From assembly GCA_026545225.1 (NCBI GenBank), contig CM048846.1, positions 85,701,270 through 85,765,269 of the forward strand: 64,000 nt of DNA, read 5' to 3'. The position numbers and the translations under genes were made by a program. The notes beneath the pieces were generated by a model, which worked only from the letters and a program-made list of their open reading frames with translations, made no database searches and was not told the origin of the DNA. Below, one piece after another: positions 24,206-35,546 of the stretch (positions within the stretch are counted from its first letter, which is position 1; the number at the start of each line of letters is the position of its first letter). This DNA is from Cornus controversa. Taxonomy: Eukaryota; Streptophyta; Magnoliopsida; Cornales; Cornaceae.

Positions 24206-24478
24206 ATGCTAACTCTCTCTCACACACACACACACTCTCGCACAATAGATAGCACAAATCGCATGCTAACTCTCTCTCTCTTGCACATTCACAAGATAGG
24301 ACAAATGTCATGATATTAAACTGTTACTGTACTCTCTCTGTCTCTCTCACACACACAAGCTAGCACAGAACTCATGCTATTAAACTATCTCTCCGTACAC
24401 AATCACAAGATATGACAAATGTCATTCGATTAAGCGGTTATATGTTTTCGATTTGTGCAAGCTTGTGTATTTCACGTA

Positions 24479-25017
24479 GAGGAGTGCTAGGGGCAGTCGC
24501 TTAAGCGACTGTCCTTCCACAGTCGCTCTATTTATTGGTGGAAATCAATGAGAGTAATTAATGCATTTTTGTGTAATAAATGTCTTATTTTCTCATCCAA
24601 CAAAATACCCTTCTAGTTTTAAGATATTTACACTAATGCCATCAACAAACAAATAAAACTATTGTAATAAAAAAAATTAAATAATAATTTTTTTATATTA
24701 ATCCATATACTTATTATGATTATTTTCTATATATTTTTTAAAATTTTGTAATTAATTAGTATATAAAAATACTTTATGAATCTTGGTTTCTAATTTAGTT
24801 AAATAATATATTTTTCTTTTAAAATTGAAGAATGATTTTATGACCAATAGTTTTATTTGTTTGTTGATGGCATTAGTGTAAATATCTTAAAACTAGAAGG
24901 GTATTTTGTTGGATGAGAAAGTAAAACATTTATTACACAAAAATGCATTAATTACTCTCATTAATTTTTACCAATAAATAGAGCGACTGTGGAAAGCGAC
25001 TGCCCCTAGCACTCCTC
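24479..25017. mobile_element. Long-TIR fold-back MITE, Mutator-like
   Basis: A perfect 9-bp duplication, tttcacgta (24470-24478 and 25018-25026), flanks a 539-bp element with terminal inverted repeats of about 185 bp. Both arms start GAGGAGTGCTAGGGGCAGTC. They share TTCCACAGTCGCTC, ATTAATGCATTTTTGTG, TCATCCAACAAAATACCC and ATATTTACACTAATGCCATC. The left arm has an extra 13 bp, a local duplication of a GCGACTGTCC word. The 9-bp duplication and long arms fit Mutator-like MITEs. It has no coding capacity; near-identical arms suggest recent activity. Confidence 0.92.
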
Positions 25018-25029
25018 TTTCACGTATAT

Positions 25030-26440
25030 AGTTTTTGATAAGGTTCAGATAGGTGTGTGTTTCAAAAATTGATGAGAAGGGGAGTATTTTACCGACTCTT
25101 TAAACTTCATGAATAATTATAATCTCAATTTTTTTATATATAAATTAATCTCATATTAATAAATACTAGTAGTATTTTAGGGCTTCAACATGCGAGTCAA
25201 GTCTTTGGACAACTATTTTTAAAATTAAAATTGAGATTGAGTTGAATATTTTTACCCATATTTAATTAGGGCTGAATTTGGATTGAAATGTTAGCAATAC
25301 GATGTTAAGTCAAATCCAAAATTTATTTTTATTTTTAATTTTTTAAAATTATATATATTTCAAATTATGATATTTTTTTAGGGAGAATTAATTTTCTACG
25401 AATTTATTGTATTTTTTTTTAAATAGAAATTTTTATACTTGGGAGTAATCTAATCTAAAACAAACCCAATATCAATTCGATTTTTAGACTCATTTCTCTG
25501 ACGTAAATTCAACCCAAAAATAAGGCAATCTCATTAATCTACAAAAATTGAACTGCTATGAAAATTGATCCAATTTGACAGGTTGGGCTACTAACCCAGC
25601 CAACCTGACCATAACAGTGGCGGTGCTAGTTAGAAAATAGACTTGATAATCTTTCCAACGAAATATTCTAAGCTAAAATTCGAGTTGATTTGACTACTTA
25701 ACAACGAATTTTAGAAAGTTAGGCCTTCAGTCTGTCATCAAAAAATTAATGGAATAAATTTGTATTAGGAAAATGTTTTCTTTTAGCAGTTGAATATGGC
25801 TAGATGTGTAAATCGATTACATTCGGATTGAATCAACGTTTCTAAAACTATTCATTGATCCATCGAATTCAATAACTCAACAGATAATTTATGAATAAAT
25901 TCATATTTGATTTGCTATTATTTGAATATACGATCCAATAATTCGATCGGTCAAGGGTGTATTTTTTTATTTTTTTTCTTGTAAAAGAAATTGTTGTCAA
26001 AAGAAATCAATAAACAATGATTTGGATAAAAGAAAAAATAAATAGCAAGACAAATAAATTAGAGAAGAAAAATGAAAAGAAAATGAGATCTTTTAAAAAA
26101 AAACACTTGAGAGTAAGAAGAAAAAAGGGAGGGAAAAAGAAGAGGTGAAAATGATAATAAAAATATTTTGATAATGTGTAAATATTATACATTATAAAAT
26201 TAGATAATATATCTTTAATATATTACATTCTATATTATGTCGGATGAGATTGACCATAATCCGTATCTAATTTGTTTAGCTAACGAATTATCAGATTGGA
26301 ATTGCTAACAAATTATCAGAATAAATGTTCAATTCTTATACGAGTTATCGGATCGGATTTGAATAAAGATTCAATCCATTGACAGGTCTAAACATGGCCT
26401 ACGATGGCCTTGTACCAGTAAAACTTGTTCATTCATAATT
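25030..26440. repeat. Kinase intergenic region, diverged copy F
   Basis: A more distant relative of copies A-C, recognised from ordered short matches. These are GAAGGGGAGTATTTTACCGA (compare 18345), the GGGCTACTAACCCAGCC area, AATAGACTTGATAATCTTTCC, TTGTATTAGGAAAATGTTTT and CATGGCCTACGATGGCCTTG. Many indels separate it from the others. No kinase sequence adjoins it. Confidence 0.6.
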
Positions 26441-28240
26441 GGTTAAAACTTGTTCATTCATAGTTGGTTTTAACGTGTTTTTTTATGTGATTCAAAACAA
26501 CCAAAACTCGTCGAATACATGCATATTAATTTTTAATCATTCTAGGATTTGAATAGGGTTTCTACAACCTAAAAAATGGAGTCCAGGGTTGACGTAAGAG
26601 TACTAAAGAAAAGAGATTTTGAAAAATCCATTGCTTTCTTGATTGATATTTTATGATTTCTTGGACGAATTGTTAGGATTATATTAGAGACCATTCATAC
26701 AACTTTGATTTGAAAGCATAAAGTTTAATTGATTTCACATATCAGCAGAAATTTCATCCACAAATTTAATCAATTTGGATTTTACTTCAAAGGAGCATTG
26801 GATCATTACGAAAAAAGGGCAGATTATTTGTGGAGTGCTCCCGTTTGATTTCAGCGCCTAATTTGCATGATTATGAGAGTGTGTCCGAGGTAACAGTCAA
26901 CCGCCAGGTCTTTGGCAAAGTGAATTGCTTTGCTTTGGACTAAAGTTCCATGATTTTTCATTCACGATATTTCACTGAATGAAAATGTTTTCTGTTTTTA
27001 CGCTTAGAAAGAAATAAAAATTAAAATTTTTTTTTGAGTGAAAACAAAAAACAAAAATTGTGTTCATTAAAAATTACTGTTTCTATATTTTTGAGAACAA
27101 AAAAAAAAGCAAAAAAAAAAAAGTGTTTTGTAACACATTTGTTACACAAATATATTTTTAATTTTCTTTTTTATTTTTAATTCATCTATTAAAAACTAAC
27201 ATTCAATCATATTAAAAGATACAATTTGCAAATAGTTAATTTGACTATCCCCTATATATATATAACATATCCCTTGAAACTTTCATTGATCAAGCCACCC
27301 AATTGTTAGTTTGTGAATTTTTAAGATTCAACTAAGAGCCAATACCATAACACAATATTAAAGTCACAAGTTCTAACAATACATGGTAATCAAATACAAC
27401 ATTCAGTTTAAAGTCACAAATCTTAATAAATTCGAGACTGCCTAACAAAAAGGTTAGTAAAAACTAAATATGTTCGGCAGACTAGCATCAGCGGTGTATC
27501 TTTAAAAGTTCTAGTCATAAAAAAAGATGTTTTTTTAATATTGAATAGCGTACTACTAATTACAATTTTAATACACATTTTTGACTCTATAATGTTAAAG
27601 AAAAAGAAAATCAACATTTTTATATAAGAAAATACATGACCATGAGAGAGCCAATCGTGAAAAGAGAGACCGAGTGTGATGCGACAATGAATAATAAAAG
27701 AGAAAGTGAATTTTTTTGGGTCTCGCTACGGTGGAGAAATATTCTCTGCTACATTAAAGAAACAAGAGAAATATATTTTTTTTGTTTCCTCCACCTTTCA
27801 CAAAAATAAAAAAATATTTTTATTATAGATAATAGAAACATTTTAATAAACATATTTTTTGTTTTTTTTTGCTTTTTTCAGATACAAACGTAAAAACAAA
27901 AATGTTTCCGTTTAATAAACGGCGCTAGTGTCTCTTATTGCATGTGCGTGATTGATTGGTTAATTGGACTACATTGTCAACTTGGTAATAATCAAAGTTA
28001 AAATCAATCACAACCTCCAGGTGTCATAAACTTTTGATCTGCTTATCCACTTTCAGTTTATTGCCAATTGAGTAATTGTCTTAATTCTGTTTGGATTTAG
28101 CCTATTTTAATGGGAGTTTAGTTTAAATTCTTTAGACAGGAATCCATCATAAAATATAATTTAACAATAGATTTAATAATGAGAAATAATTTAATTCACA
28201 CTAAGACTTATTCTTATCTTCTATTTATCAGACATTTTTG
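26441..28240. other. Noncoding spacer with a possible inverted-repeat element
   Basis: No gene is recognised. Bases near 26975-27030 (GAAAATGTTTTCTGTTTTTA) and the complement of 27885-27920 (GGAAACATTTTTGTTTTTAC) suggest the arms of a roughly 0.95-kb MITE. No clear target duplication was found. The low-complexity frame at 26007-26192 was not called. Confidence 0.4.
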
Positions 28241-29401
28241 TTATTTATTTAATAGTTTAATTTTTCTTCTTCTTAAAGAGCATAAGGGGCCGAAGAGAAG
28301 CACAAGTAAAGCAACTACCACAGCAGTGACAATCCATATCCATTTCTTCTCTCCTGCATTCAGTTGCAATAGTAGTAAAGTAGAATTTCCAAAAATAGTT
28401 CTTTTCATTTTCTGCAGATAAAACAATGCGTGTCCGGAATAGTTCTTTACCAAGTTATGCTTAATTGAAATTGTGCATGGACAAAAATGTAAAGCCTCTA
28501 TCCCAGGTAAAACCATAAAATCAGACCAGCAATGTTTTGGACATGATGGATATGACGAGCCAAAACTTGCAAATAATGATACTGATAAGTGTTCTGTATT
28601 CGCATCAATTCAACGATCACTTTGTGAGCATGCTTCTGTATGGTGAGACTACAATCACTGAGACAATGACTCTGATTATTGTCAGTTTTAGGCACAATAA
28701 ATTCAAATGCCTTGTCCTTCAACAGTACCCCACTAGTCCAATAAATCACCCCTCGCCACCTAACAACCAATCGATATATGTCCCCTAGGATCCCATTCAA
28801 GACTGAAAGCCCCGAGAGCTGGTTCATTTGCAGCGAACCAAGACGTAAGAGACCATTTCTGACCAGTCCTGTGGTTGACACTTAACTTCATCCCCGGTAG
28901 AAGCGTGTCCGTGGGATAGTCAAAGCTTTCCCACAACACCTGCTGCTTTGTTGATCCATTGGAATTTGCTTCTCTCACTACAAAATTTCCAGAATCCAAA
29001 GTTGCAGTTATGTTAATGGTGCTAGCTTGACTCACATACAGCTCAATAGGCTTCCCACCATTGTATGTAATAATCAGTTTTCCGGCTTTGTCTATTGTGA
29101 GGACACCAGAATTGTTATATATAGGTGAGTTTCTGTTGGCAACCCATACGGCCGGTGGATATGGGGAATTGGTGTACCATATTCCTAAGTAACTCTTTTC
29201 GGATTCGGAGTTGGTAGGCTTAAAGAATCCTAAGGAGAAATTTTTTCTTGAAGAAACTAGGAAAGTTGAAGCAGAGGAGTTGAGCATATCACCTTGTTTG
29301 AGTGTGTCTGATGATGCATCAAGAAAGGCCAAGAAGCACGAGAAATTGAGCGACAAAATTATGAAAATACAACTTTTCTTCAGTCTAGCCATGATGAACA
29401 A
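28241..29401 (-). pseudogene. Truncated G-type lectin S-receptor-like kinase (CES101-like)
   Basis: The minus strand opens at 29401 or at the nearby Met (MARLKKSCIF) with a signal peptide. A bulb-type mannose-lectin domain follows: DTLKQGDML, SLGFFKPTNS, YLGIWYTN, AVWVANRNSP, SGVLTIDKAGKL, DSGNFVV, VLWESFDYPTDTLLPGMKL, TSWFAANEPALGAFSLEWDP. A frame change near 28775 precedes VVRWRGVIYWTSGVLL in the next frame. Another change near 28500 precedes GNSTLLLLQLNAGEKKWIWI and a transmembrane helix (about WIVTAVVVALLVLLFG). It then has RRRK and a stop at about 28241. The whole kinase domain is absent and the extracellular part is shortened, so it cannot signal. Such receptors normally sit in the plasma membrane. 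Its start lies about 80 bp from the edge of repeat copy II. Confidence 0.88.
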
Positions 29402-30689
29402 GTGTAGAACAGTGAATTAAGCTTGCTGAATAGTTTTTAAATGATCTAGCCATGGTTTTAAATGATCTGTTATGAGTTACAGAAAATGTAGAACTTGATT
29501 ATATAAACCTAAGATACAAGAAGCTAACAAATAAATAACCAATAAGAAGGGAGAAGAATATTAAGCTGGACATAATTGTATCAAGAAATTAAGAATCAGG
29601 GAATCCCTTAGGCTAAAACCAGATCAGAAGAATATAATAAGTTTGATATAAACAACCTTGAAGGCTATACAATGAGTAAGATAAAAAAAAAAAAATCATA
29701 GCTGCTAGCTATACAATTAGAGACTTCCAAAATCTTCCAGCCAATGTGATGGTGGAGACTGAAAATGCAGAAGGAAGTAACTAACAGATAGGGAGAGAGC
29801 ATAAGCTGATATCCCAGAATTGCATAAGAGGTCAATCCCCAAAGCTCCTCCCAGAATGCAAGGTAGAATTCTCAACTTCACTATGACAGAAAATAACATC
29901 AGTTGAAGATAAGTCCCATTCTCTTTGAAGCCAGAGCCCTTCTTGGGACAATGGAAAGCCTCCTATAGACCAAAGTCTAACCTTGACAAGATCATATATC
30001 TCCTTTTGAATAGTGAACTTGATGATAGTGGATTTCTAGAGGTTGACAGCACCCCCAGCTAAGAATACCTTGCAAGCAATGAGATGGCCACTCAATGCAA
30101 CACTTCTGCCCAAAGTGGTTAACTTTGTTTTTTTGTGATTGTAAGTGGTTTTTATCAGAGAAAGAATAAGAAATATACAGTTGTTAAAAAACGTTATATG
30201 ATATTATAGTATGCTTAATTTGTAAATGGTTTAATGCTTGAATATCAATATCATTAGTGTGAGTTCGAGTCTCAAAGCAGTCACTTTGTGAAATACTAAT
30301 GGTCAGGTCTGTCTCAAACCATCCCTCCTAATGTTCTGTAATATCCTAATTTGCAAGACTTGCTTATTTCTGGTTACTTTTATATTGTAGAGATAGGGAC
30401 TTCAGTATATATGTTCGTGCTATATCTTAGGAAATTAAGATACCCAAGTTTAGGATTGATGGAGGGTTCTAGGTCTAGAGCTTTAGAAAAGCTCTCTAAA
30501 ATAACTATCTTGATTCAGCTCTTTTTTGGTAAGAATTTTGATTCAGCTCTAAAGCTCATGTGTTTCAACTTCGAATATGAAATATTTTTCTGATTTACCT
30601 CACATTTGGCTTTTAGAAACTGTACAATATTAGCACTGTTTGTTCAATATCCTCCGACTTGTACATGCATCAAATCTTCCTTTAGTTCT

Positions 30690-31240
30690 GAAGTCGCAGA
30701 TAAGATATTGGAGGAAACTAAACAAATTGCACCAAAATTTAATACCAACTTGTTTAGCATCCTCCAATTCTTACCTATAACTTGAACACCGTCAAATTTT
30801 CAATCAATTCCAGCTCAGAAGTTGGATATGAGATATTGGAGGAAACTAAACAAATTGCACCAAAATTTAGTAGTCTCTTTGTTTAGCATCCTCTAATTCT
30901 CACATACAACTTGAACACCATCAATACATTGATTTAGAGTTCAGAAGTCAGATATGAGATAGTGGAGGAAACTAAACAAAGTGTCCCAAAACTTAGTGCA
31001 AAATTGTTTAGCATCCTCCAATTCTCACATACAAGTTGAACAACATTAAACGGATCATTTAGTTCAGAAGTTGGAGATGAGATATTGGAGAAAATTAAAC
31101 AAAATGATTAAAGAACCAATTTGTTTAGTTTCCTCCAATTCTCACATACAACATGAACAAGACTGTTAAAAAATTCATGGGGTAGGTGAGATGATGGAGC
31201 AAACTGAACCCGTTGCAAAACGATGGGAGGGCTCAAGGGG
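30690..31240. repeat. Tandem hairpin array, copy II
   Basis: Four stem-loop units as at 22790-23420, with left arms TTGGAGGAAACTAAACAAA beginning near 30710, 30836, 30963 and 31085, and complementary arms TTTGTTTAGCATCCTCCAA shortly after each. Arm sequences are better conserved than the linkers between the two arrays. Confidence 0.78.
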
Positions 31241-31267
31241 TTCAGCTTCCTCCAACTCTCATTTATT

Positions 31268-31405
31268 ACCCTACTACAGTTGTTGCTTTTTTGCATTCAG
31301 GCTGCAAACAATAGCCAAATATATATAGGCTTTGTTACCCTACTACAGTTGTTGCTTTTTTGCATTCAGGCTGCAAACAATAGCCAAATATATATAGGCT
31401 TTGTT
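31268..31405. repeat. Perfect 69-bp tandem duplication
   Basis: Bases 31268-31336 and 31337-31405 are identical by eye, beginning ACCCTACTACAGTTGTTGC and ending TATAGGCTTTGTT. The corresponding part of copy I (about 23420-23490) has one unit, so this duplication is younger than the block duplication. Confidence 0.9.
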
Positions 31406-31662
31406 TCCTTGTGGTCACACACATTCACAATAAAGCACAAATCTAATGCTATTCAACTGTTACGGTACTCTTTCTTTCACACACACAAAAGATAGCACAA
31501 ATCGCATGCTAACTCTCTCTCTCACACATTCACAAGATAGACAAATGTCATACTATTAAACTGTTACTGCACACACGCACACAAAGTAGCACAAATCTCA
31601 TGCTATTAAACTCTCTCTCTCTCTGTACACATTCACAAGATATGACAAATGTCAAGCAATTA

Positions 31663-31950
31663 AACTGTCTTTTTTTCCTAGCCCGAGACACTTTTTTGCC
31701 TATGTCGAGCTTGAATCCCTTCCCTCCTCTTTGAGTATGGGGAGGTGTTTCTCTCTATCCATACACAAATTAAACTGTCTTTTTTTCCTAGCCGGAGACA
31801 CTTTTTTGCCTATGTCGAGCTTGAATCCCTTCCCTCCCTTTTTTTCCTAGCCGGAGACACTTTTTTGCCTATGTCGAGCTTGAATCCCTTCCCTCCCTTC
31901 CCTCCTCTTTGAGTATGGGGAGGTGTTTCTCTCTATCCATACACATTCAC
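31663..31950. repeat. Triplicated 60-100 bp direct repeats
   Basis: The phrase TTTTTTTCCTAGCC(C/G)GAGAC...TTGCCTATGTCGAGCTTGAA...CCCTTCCCTCC occurs three times, starting near 31668, 31779 and 31838. The outer two are followed by CTCTTTGAGTATGGGGAGG and TCTCTCTATCCATACAC. Copies are almost identical, so they arose recently. No function is recognised. Confidence 0.85.
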
Positions 31951-32710
31951 AAGATGCCACAAATCTATATACATGTCTTGGAAGCCAAAGGCCAATGAAC
32001 TAATTTAGAGTTTTGTTTTGAGCAACTCTACTTCTCTCACAAGCACAAATACAAAAGGGGATCAATCTGTGTTTTGTGTTCTTATTCTTATATTAATTCT
32101 CTGTGTTGCGATTCTTTGAACAATTTTTGGTTTTTCATGGTTCTGTTCGGAACCAAAGATTGTTCAAAGAATTAGAAACTCAGCCAAAAATTGAGGGAGT
32201 GACAAAGAACTCGATGTGAGGAGGGTTAATGGTTGAGACACGGACATTACTGGAACTTGATGTGAGCAGGGTTAATGGTTGAGACACGGACATTACTGTA
32301 TAAACAGAACTTGGACAATACTATATAAGGTCCACTGGAACTCTAACTAGGGTTTTTATTAGTGTAAATCTCCAATAATAGGTGTAAGCTTGCTTATGTA
32401 TTTATATATCTGATAATGAGAGTTTAAACTGGTTTTTGCATTTATAAATTATAAGAACTAAAGAATTGTGAAGTAAGCCATGTAGCAGAAACAAATACCC
32501 TTCTATTAAGACCGACCAAAATTATTATTGAAAGCAAAAATAAACCGACTGCTTTCACTTTCCTGCCACCTCAAGAGATGGCCTTCGTTTGACAAGGGTT
32601 TAGAGACAAAATAAAGTTTGCATTTCAGACAAAAGTAACATTGTTCCAAAGTATGAAATGCAAACTTTATTTTAAAGATAAGTGTATTATGGGATTTCGA
32701 AAACAATTCC

Positions 32711-32858
32711 TCACTTCTTTCCATGTCTTTCTATCCCTTCTGCATTCCTCTTACCCTTAGCCTTTCCTTGCGGGTACTCTTGTGGCATGCCATCAGCAGG
32801 AGTGGCTGAAACAGAACTATTTTCAGCCTTGCCTTGCCTTGCCTTTTGATCCTTCTGC
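32711..32858 (-). CDS. Probable last coding exon of the MBD-like gene
   Basis: After a TGTCAG acceptor the minus strand reads QKDQKARQGKAENSSVSATP, ADGMPQEYPQGKAKGKRNAE, GIERHGKK and a stop (TGA at 32713-32711). It is a lysine-rich, low-complexity tail typical of a nuclear protein end. An AAGGC repeat (32829-32847) lies at its start, and its unit count affects the frame from any exon sequence further upstream. The last codons and 3' flank recur at 63660-64000, showing that this gene belongs to the duplicated neighbourhood. Assignment to the same gene as the MBD exons at 35.5 and 38.6 kb is an inference from strand, order and spacing. Confidence 0.5.
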
Positions 32859-33343
32859 TGACATTTTTATGAAGTCTTTATAAGTGAGTTTCCCCTCTAC
32901 AATACACAATTTAATGCACATCATAAGCAAGGGAACATAAAATAAAATAAGGGCTAATCAATAGAGTCACAAACATCTTTTATTTGATCATTCAAATGCC
33001 AAACTTGTGTCATGATATCCAACGCAAATGATACAAGAATTCGAGAGCAAGATATTGGGTGATTTTTGAGTAAATTTTGTTCTTCCACTCTTTAAAATCT
33101 TTGATAAATTCAATTATGACACCAGTAACTTCCATAGAGTGGATCAGTTCCCAAAAATGACTTGGAAACATAAATACAAACACGTGAGTAGAAACCCTGG
33201 TTTCTTCGGTTCTTCATCTTCATCATCTGCAGATCTGCAAATCCCTAATTTCTTCGGTTATTCATCTCATAATCTTTAGATCTGCGAAACCCTAGTTTCT
33301 TCGGTTCTTCATCTTCAACATCCTTCATTCATCATCGTCTCAA

Positions 33344-33432
33344 CAGCAATTTTGTGTGTTATGCGATGCAGAGGTTTCTTTGGTGGTCTTTTCAACCAAA
33401 GGAAAGCTCTTTGAGTATTCCACTGATTGGAG
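33344..33432 (+). pseudogene. MADS-box domain fragment
   Basis: The plus strand encodes QQFCVLCDAEVSLVVFSTKG followed by KLFEYSTDWR, ending at a GT donor-like site. This is the second half of a plant MADS domain (consensus ELSVLCDAEVALIVFS.KGKLFEYS), closest in style to AP1/SQUA-like factors. The DNA-binding first half, [20 protein letters not shown] in the family, is not upstream. Instead there are three imperfect repeats of a CCCTAGTTTCTTCGGTTCTTC unit (about 33198-33320). No K-box or later exon was found. It looks like an orphan exon piece lying antisense within an intron of the MBD-like gene. Confidence 0.75.
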
Positions 33433-35451
33433 GTATATATTGAGCTCATCATTACCCAGATTTGATCCTGATAGTTTGAGACTTTTTGATATACTTTTTC
33501 TCATGGTTTGAGTAGTTCTTTATTTTTTTTTATTTTTTTATTTTTTTTTAATATGGGTATGTGTTGTTGTTTATTATTGAACTGTTCATGGCCTAGAATA
33601 CAAACATATATATATATACAGAGATTTCTTAGAATCAGTGTTGAACTTTAGTTGCAACTCTCTCTCATCTTTGGCATCTCTCATCTCTCTCCATTTAGTA
33701 TGGAAAAGTTTAAATGAGATTTATTTTGTTTGTTGTTACAATGTGATCTTATTTAATGGATTATTTCAAAAGATCAAAATCAATTGTAGGAAAATACAAT
33801 GGCATGCAACCAATACAGGGTCTAATGTCCAATGTTCAGTCTGACTATCATATACTTCTCTGCTTCATTAGAATAAAATCATTTGACATTCATGAAACAG
33901 AACCATGGAAGAAAGAAGTCAAAAATACAAGTCAACCAAACATAAAATTTAGCAATAAGAGTTTACTAATATCTCTGGCACTGGTCAAAAGGCATATTAG
34001 GCAATCATGATGTAAACTTGCTCCTCAAAAAATGTTTAATAAACTACATATTCAATGAGCAGTTTATTAATGATAGATGGAATGAGTTTTTGATTGTTTC
34101 AAGGAAAATTAATACTTTGTAAGTCATACTGAACTCAGGAAAAGAATCAACACTCATCCATATACTATATTTTATTATTATAAAAAATAAATAAATAAAA
34201 ATGCATTAAAAAATATCCATACAATACATATACAAGAAACAAATCAAAAGGGTAAAAATTGTCATTCTTCTACCTGCCAATAGCATTCCACGCGACTTTA
34301 ATTTTTCCTAACCATCACAGATTTGATCAATCAGGCCTATAAAGATAAGGGAAGAGTTCAGGAATTGCCTCAAACTAACAACCTTGCATGCCTGTTTCTA
34401 GTATGCTTGGCAGGATCCTAGGAAGGGAGGACTCAAGACCATAACAAGCCTCTTCTCCTATGGTTGTCATGCATGCCAAATATCAAATTGATCAAAGATA
34501 AAAGCCATCTACAATTAGATTTTAAATTTTTTTGTTAAAAAGTTTTGAACTGAACTTGTTTCAAAATTGTGGTTTTATTGAATAACTCGCTCTAATTAAT
34601 TTGATATTGAGCAAGTATGAGAACAAGCACAAAAATCCAATGGTAGGCTCCTCAAAATCCAAATCTTCAAAACTTAGTGTAAGAGTAGTTCTATAATCTG
34701 GAGGATTATAATCATATCTTCCCAAGCTCAGCCATACTCATCATGATTGTCATGCACCGCTAATTTAAAGTAAATCATAAATGGATTGCTATCCAGTCCA
34801 TTTACAGAGTTATTTTATCAAAGGAGTCTTATACTAAATGGATACCTGTGTTGGTATCTAATACCACTGCATTCTCATTGCCAGGGTAAAATCTACATGG
34901 CATCTTCAGCTAGCCACATGATCTCTCCATGTTAATCGAGGGATATTTCCAACTTATATTTTTTTAGAAGAAAATTTCTATCTAACAGAAACAATCTTAA
35001 GCAAAATAAGAGTTACTTGATAAAATATTAAAAAAATTGACTCTTTAGCCTAAGAGAACTTCTCATTTATGACAAAAAGAAATACTTCAAACGTAATATA
35101 TAGTTGTTTTAGGAAGCTTTCTTTGTAACCTGAGTGAGAAAAGGAAACATATAATGGTAAATACAAGGAACTTTCAAATCCACCAAGAACCCCATGGGAA
35201 AGCTGTCAAAAACAAAAAATAGAATAGAAAAATAGTGAAAAGAAGGGGAAAAAATATGCACCACTGCATATGATAATAGGTTTTATTTTTAAACAATGAA
35301 ACTTTTGTTACATGCTCTAATTTTCATTGTTCATTTCTCAGGTAATCTTTCCTTAGAGAAATTTTGGATGGCATTATAAGATGACAATTTATGAATAAAA
35401 TAGAAAAATATTAAAGGCAAAGAAACAAGATGACAAAATGTTCAAACTCAC

Positions 35452-35546
35452 CATTAATGAGAGGAAGAATGTTTGTTGCATAGTGTGTAATGTAAAAGAT
35501 CTTCCTTGGTATAAAATGTCTGCCCAGTCTCCAAATTCCTGTAACA
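35452..35546 (-). CDS. MBD-like gene, exon 2 (second half of the methyl-CpG-binding domain)
   Basis: Using the acceptor TTGTAG at 35548-35547, the minus strand reads CYRNLETGQTFYTKEDLLHY, TLCNKHSSSH. In phase it completes the MBD begun at 38585-38668: the fused stretch KDGSKAE-CYRNLETGQTFYTK matches the plant MBD pattern (DG.K...Y.DP.TG..F.SKE). A strong G|GTGAGT donor follows at 35451. An in-frame TAA (35456-35454) lies just before that donor, so either the gene encodes a very short protein, a different acceptor or donor is used, or this copy is decaying. MBD proteins bind methylated or unmethylated CpG in the nucleus. Confidence 0.62.

Larger units (their letters stand above)
29484..31513. 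repeat. Kinase 3'-flank block, copy II
   Basis: Direct-repeat partner of 21585-23645, in the same orientation and with only scattered substitutions and small indels. It holds its own four-unit hairpin array (30690-31240) and the empty version of the hAT target site. No protein-coding function is apparent. Confidence 0.85.

Noticed and set aside
34274-34336. Possible second MBD repeat exon on the minus strand (IKSVMVRKN...SRVECYWQ between a TTATAG acceptor and a CAG|GTAG donor)
   Set aside because: The frame showing the resemblance contains stops and does not agree with the phase left by the previous exon; the match is short.
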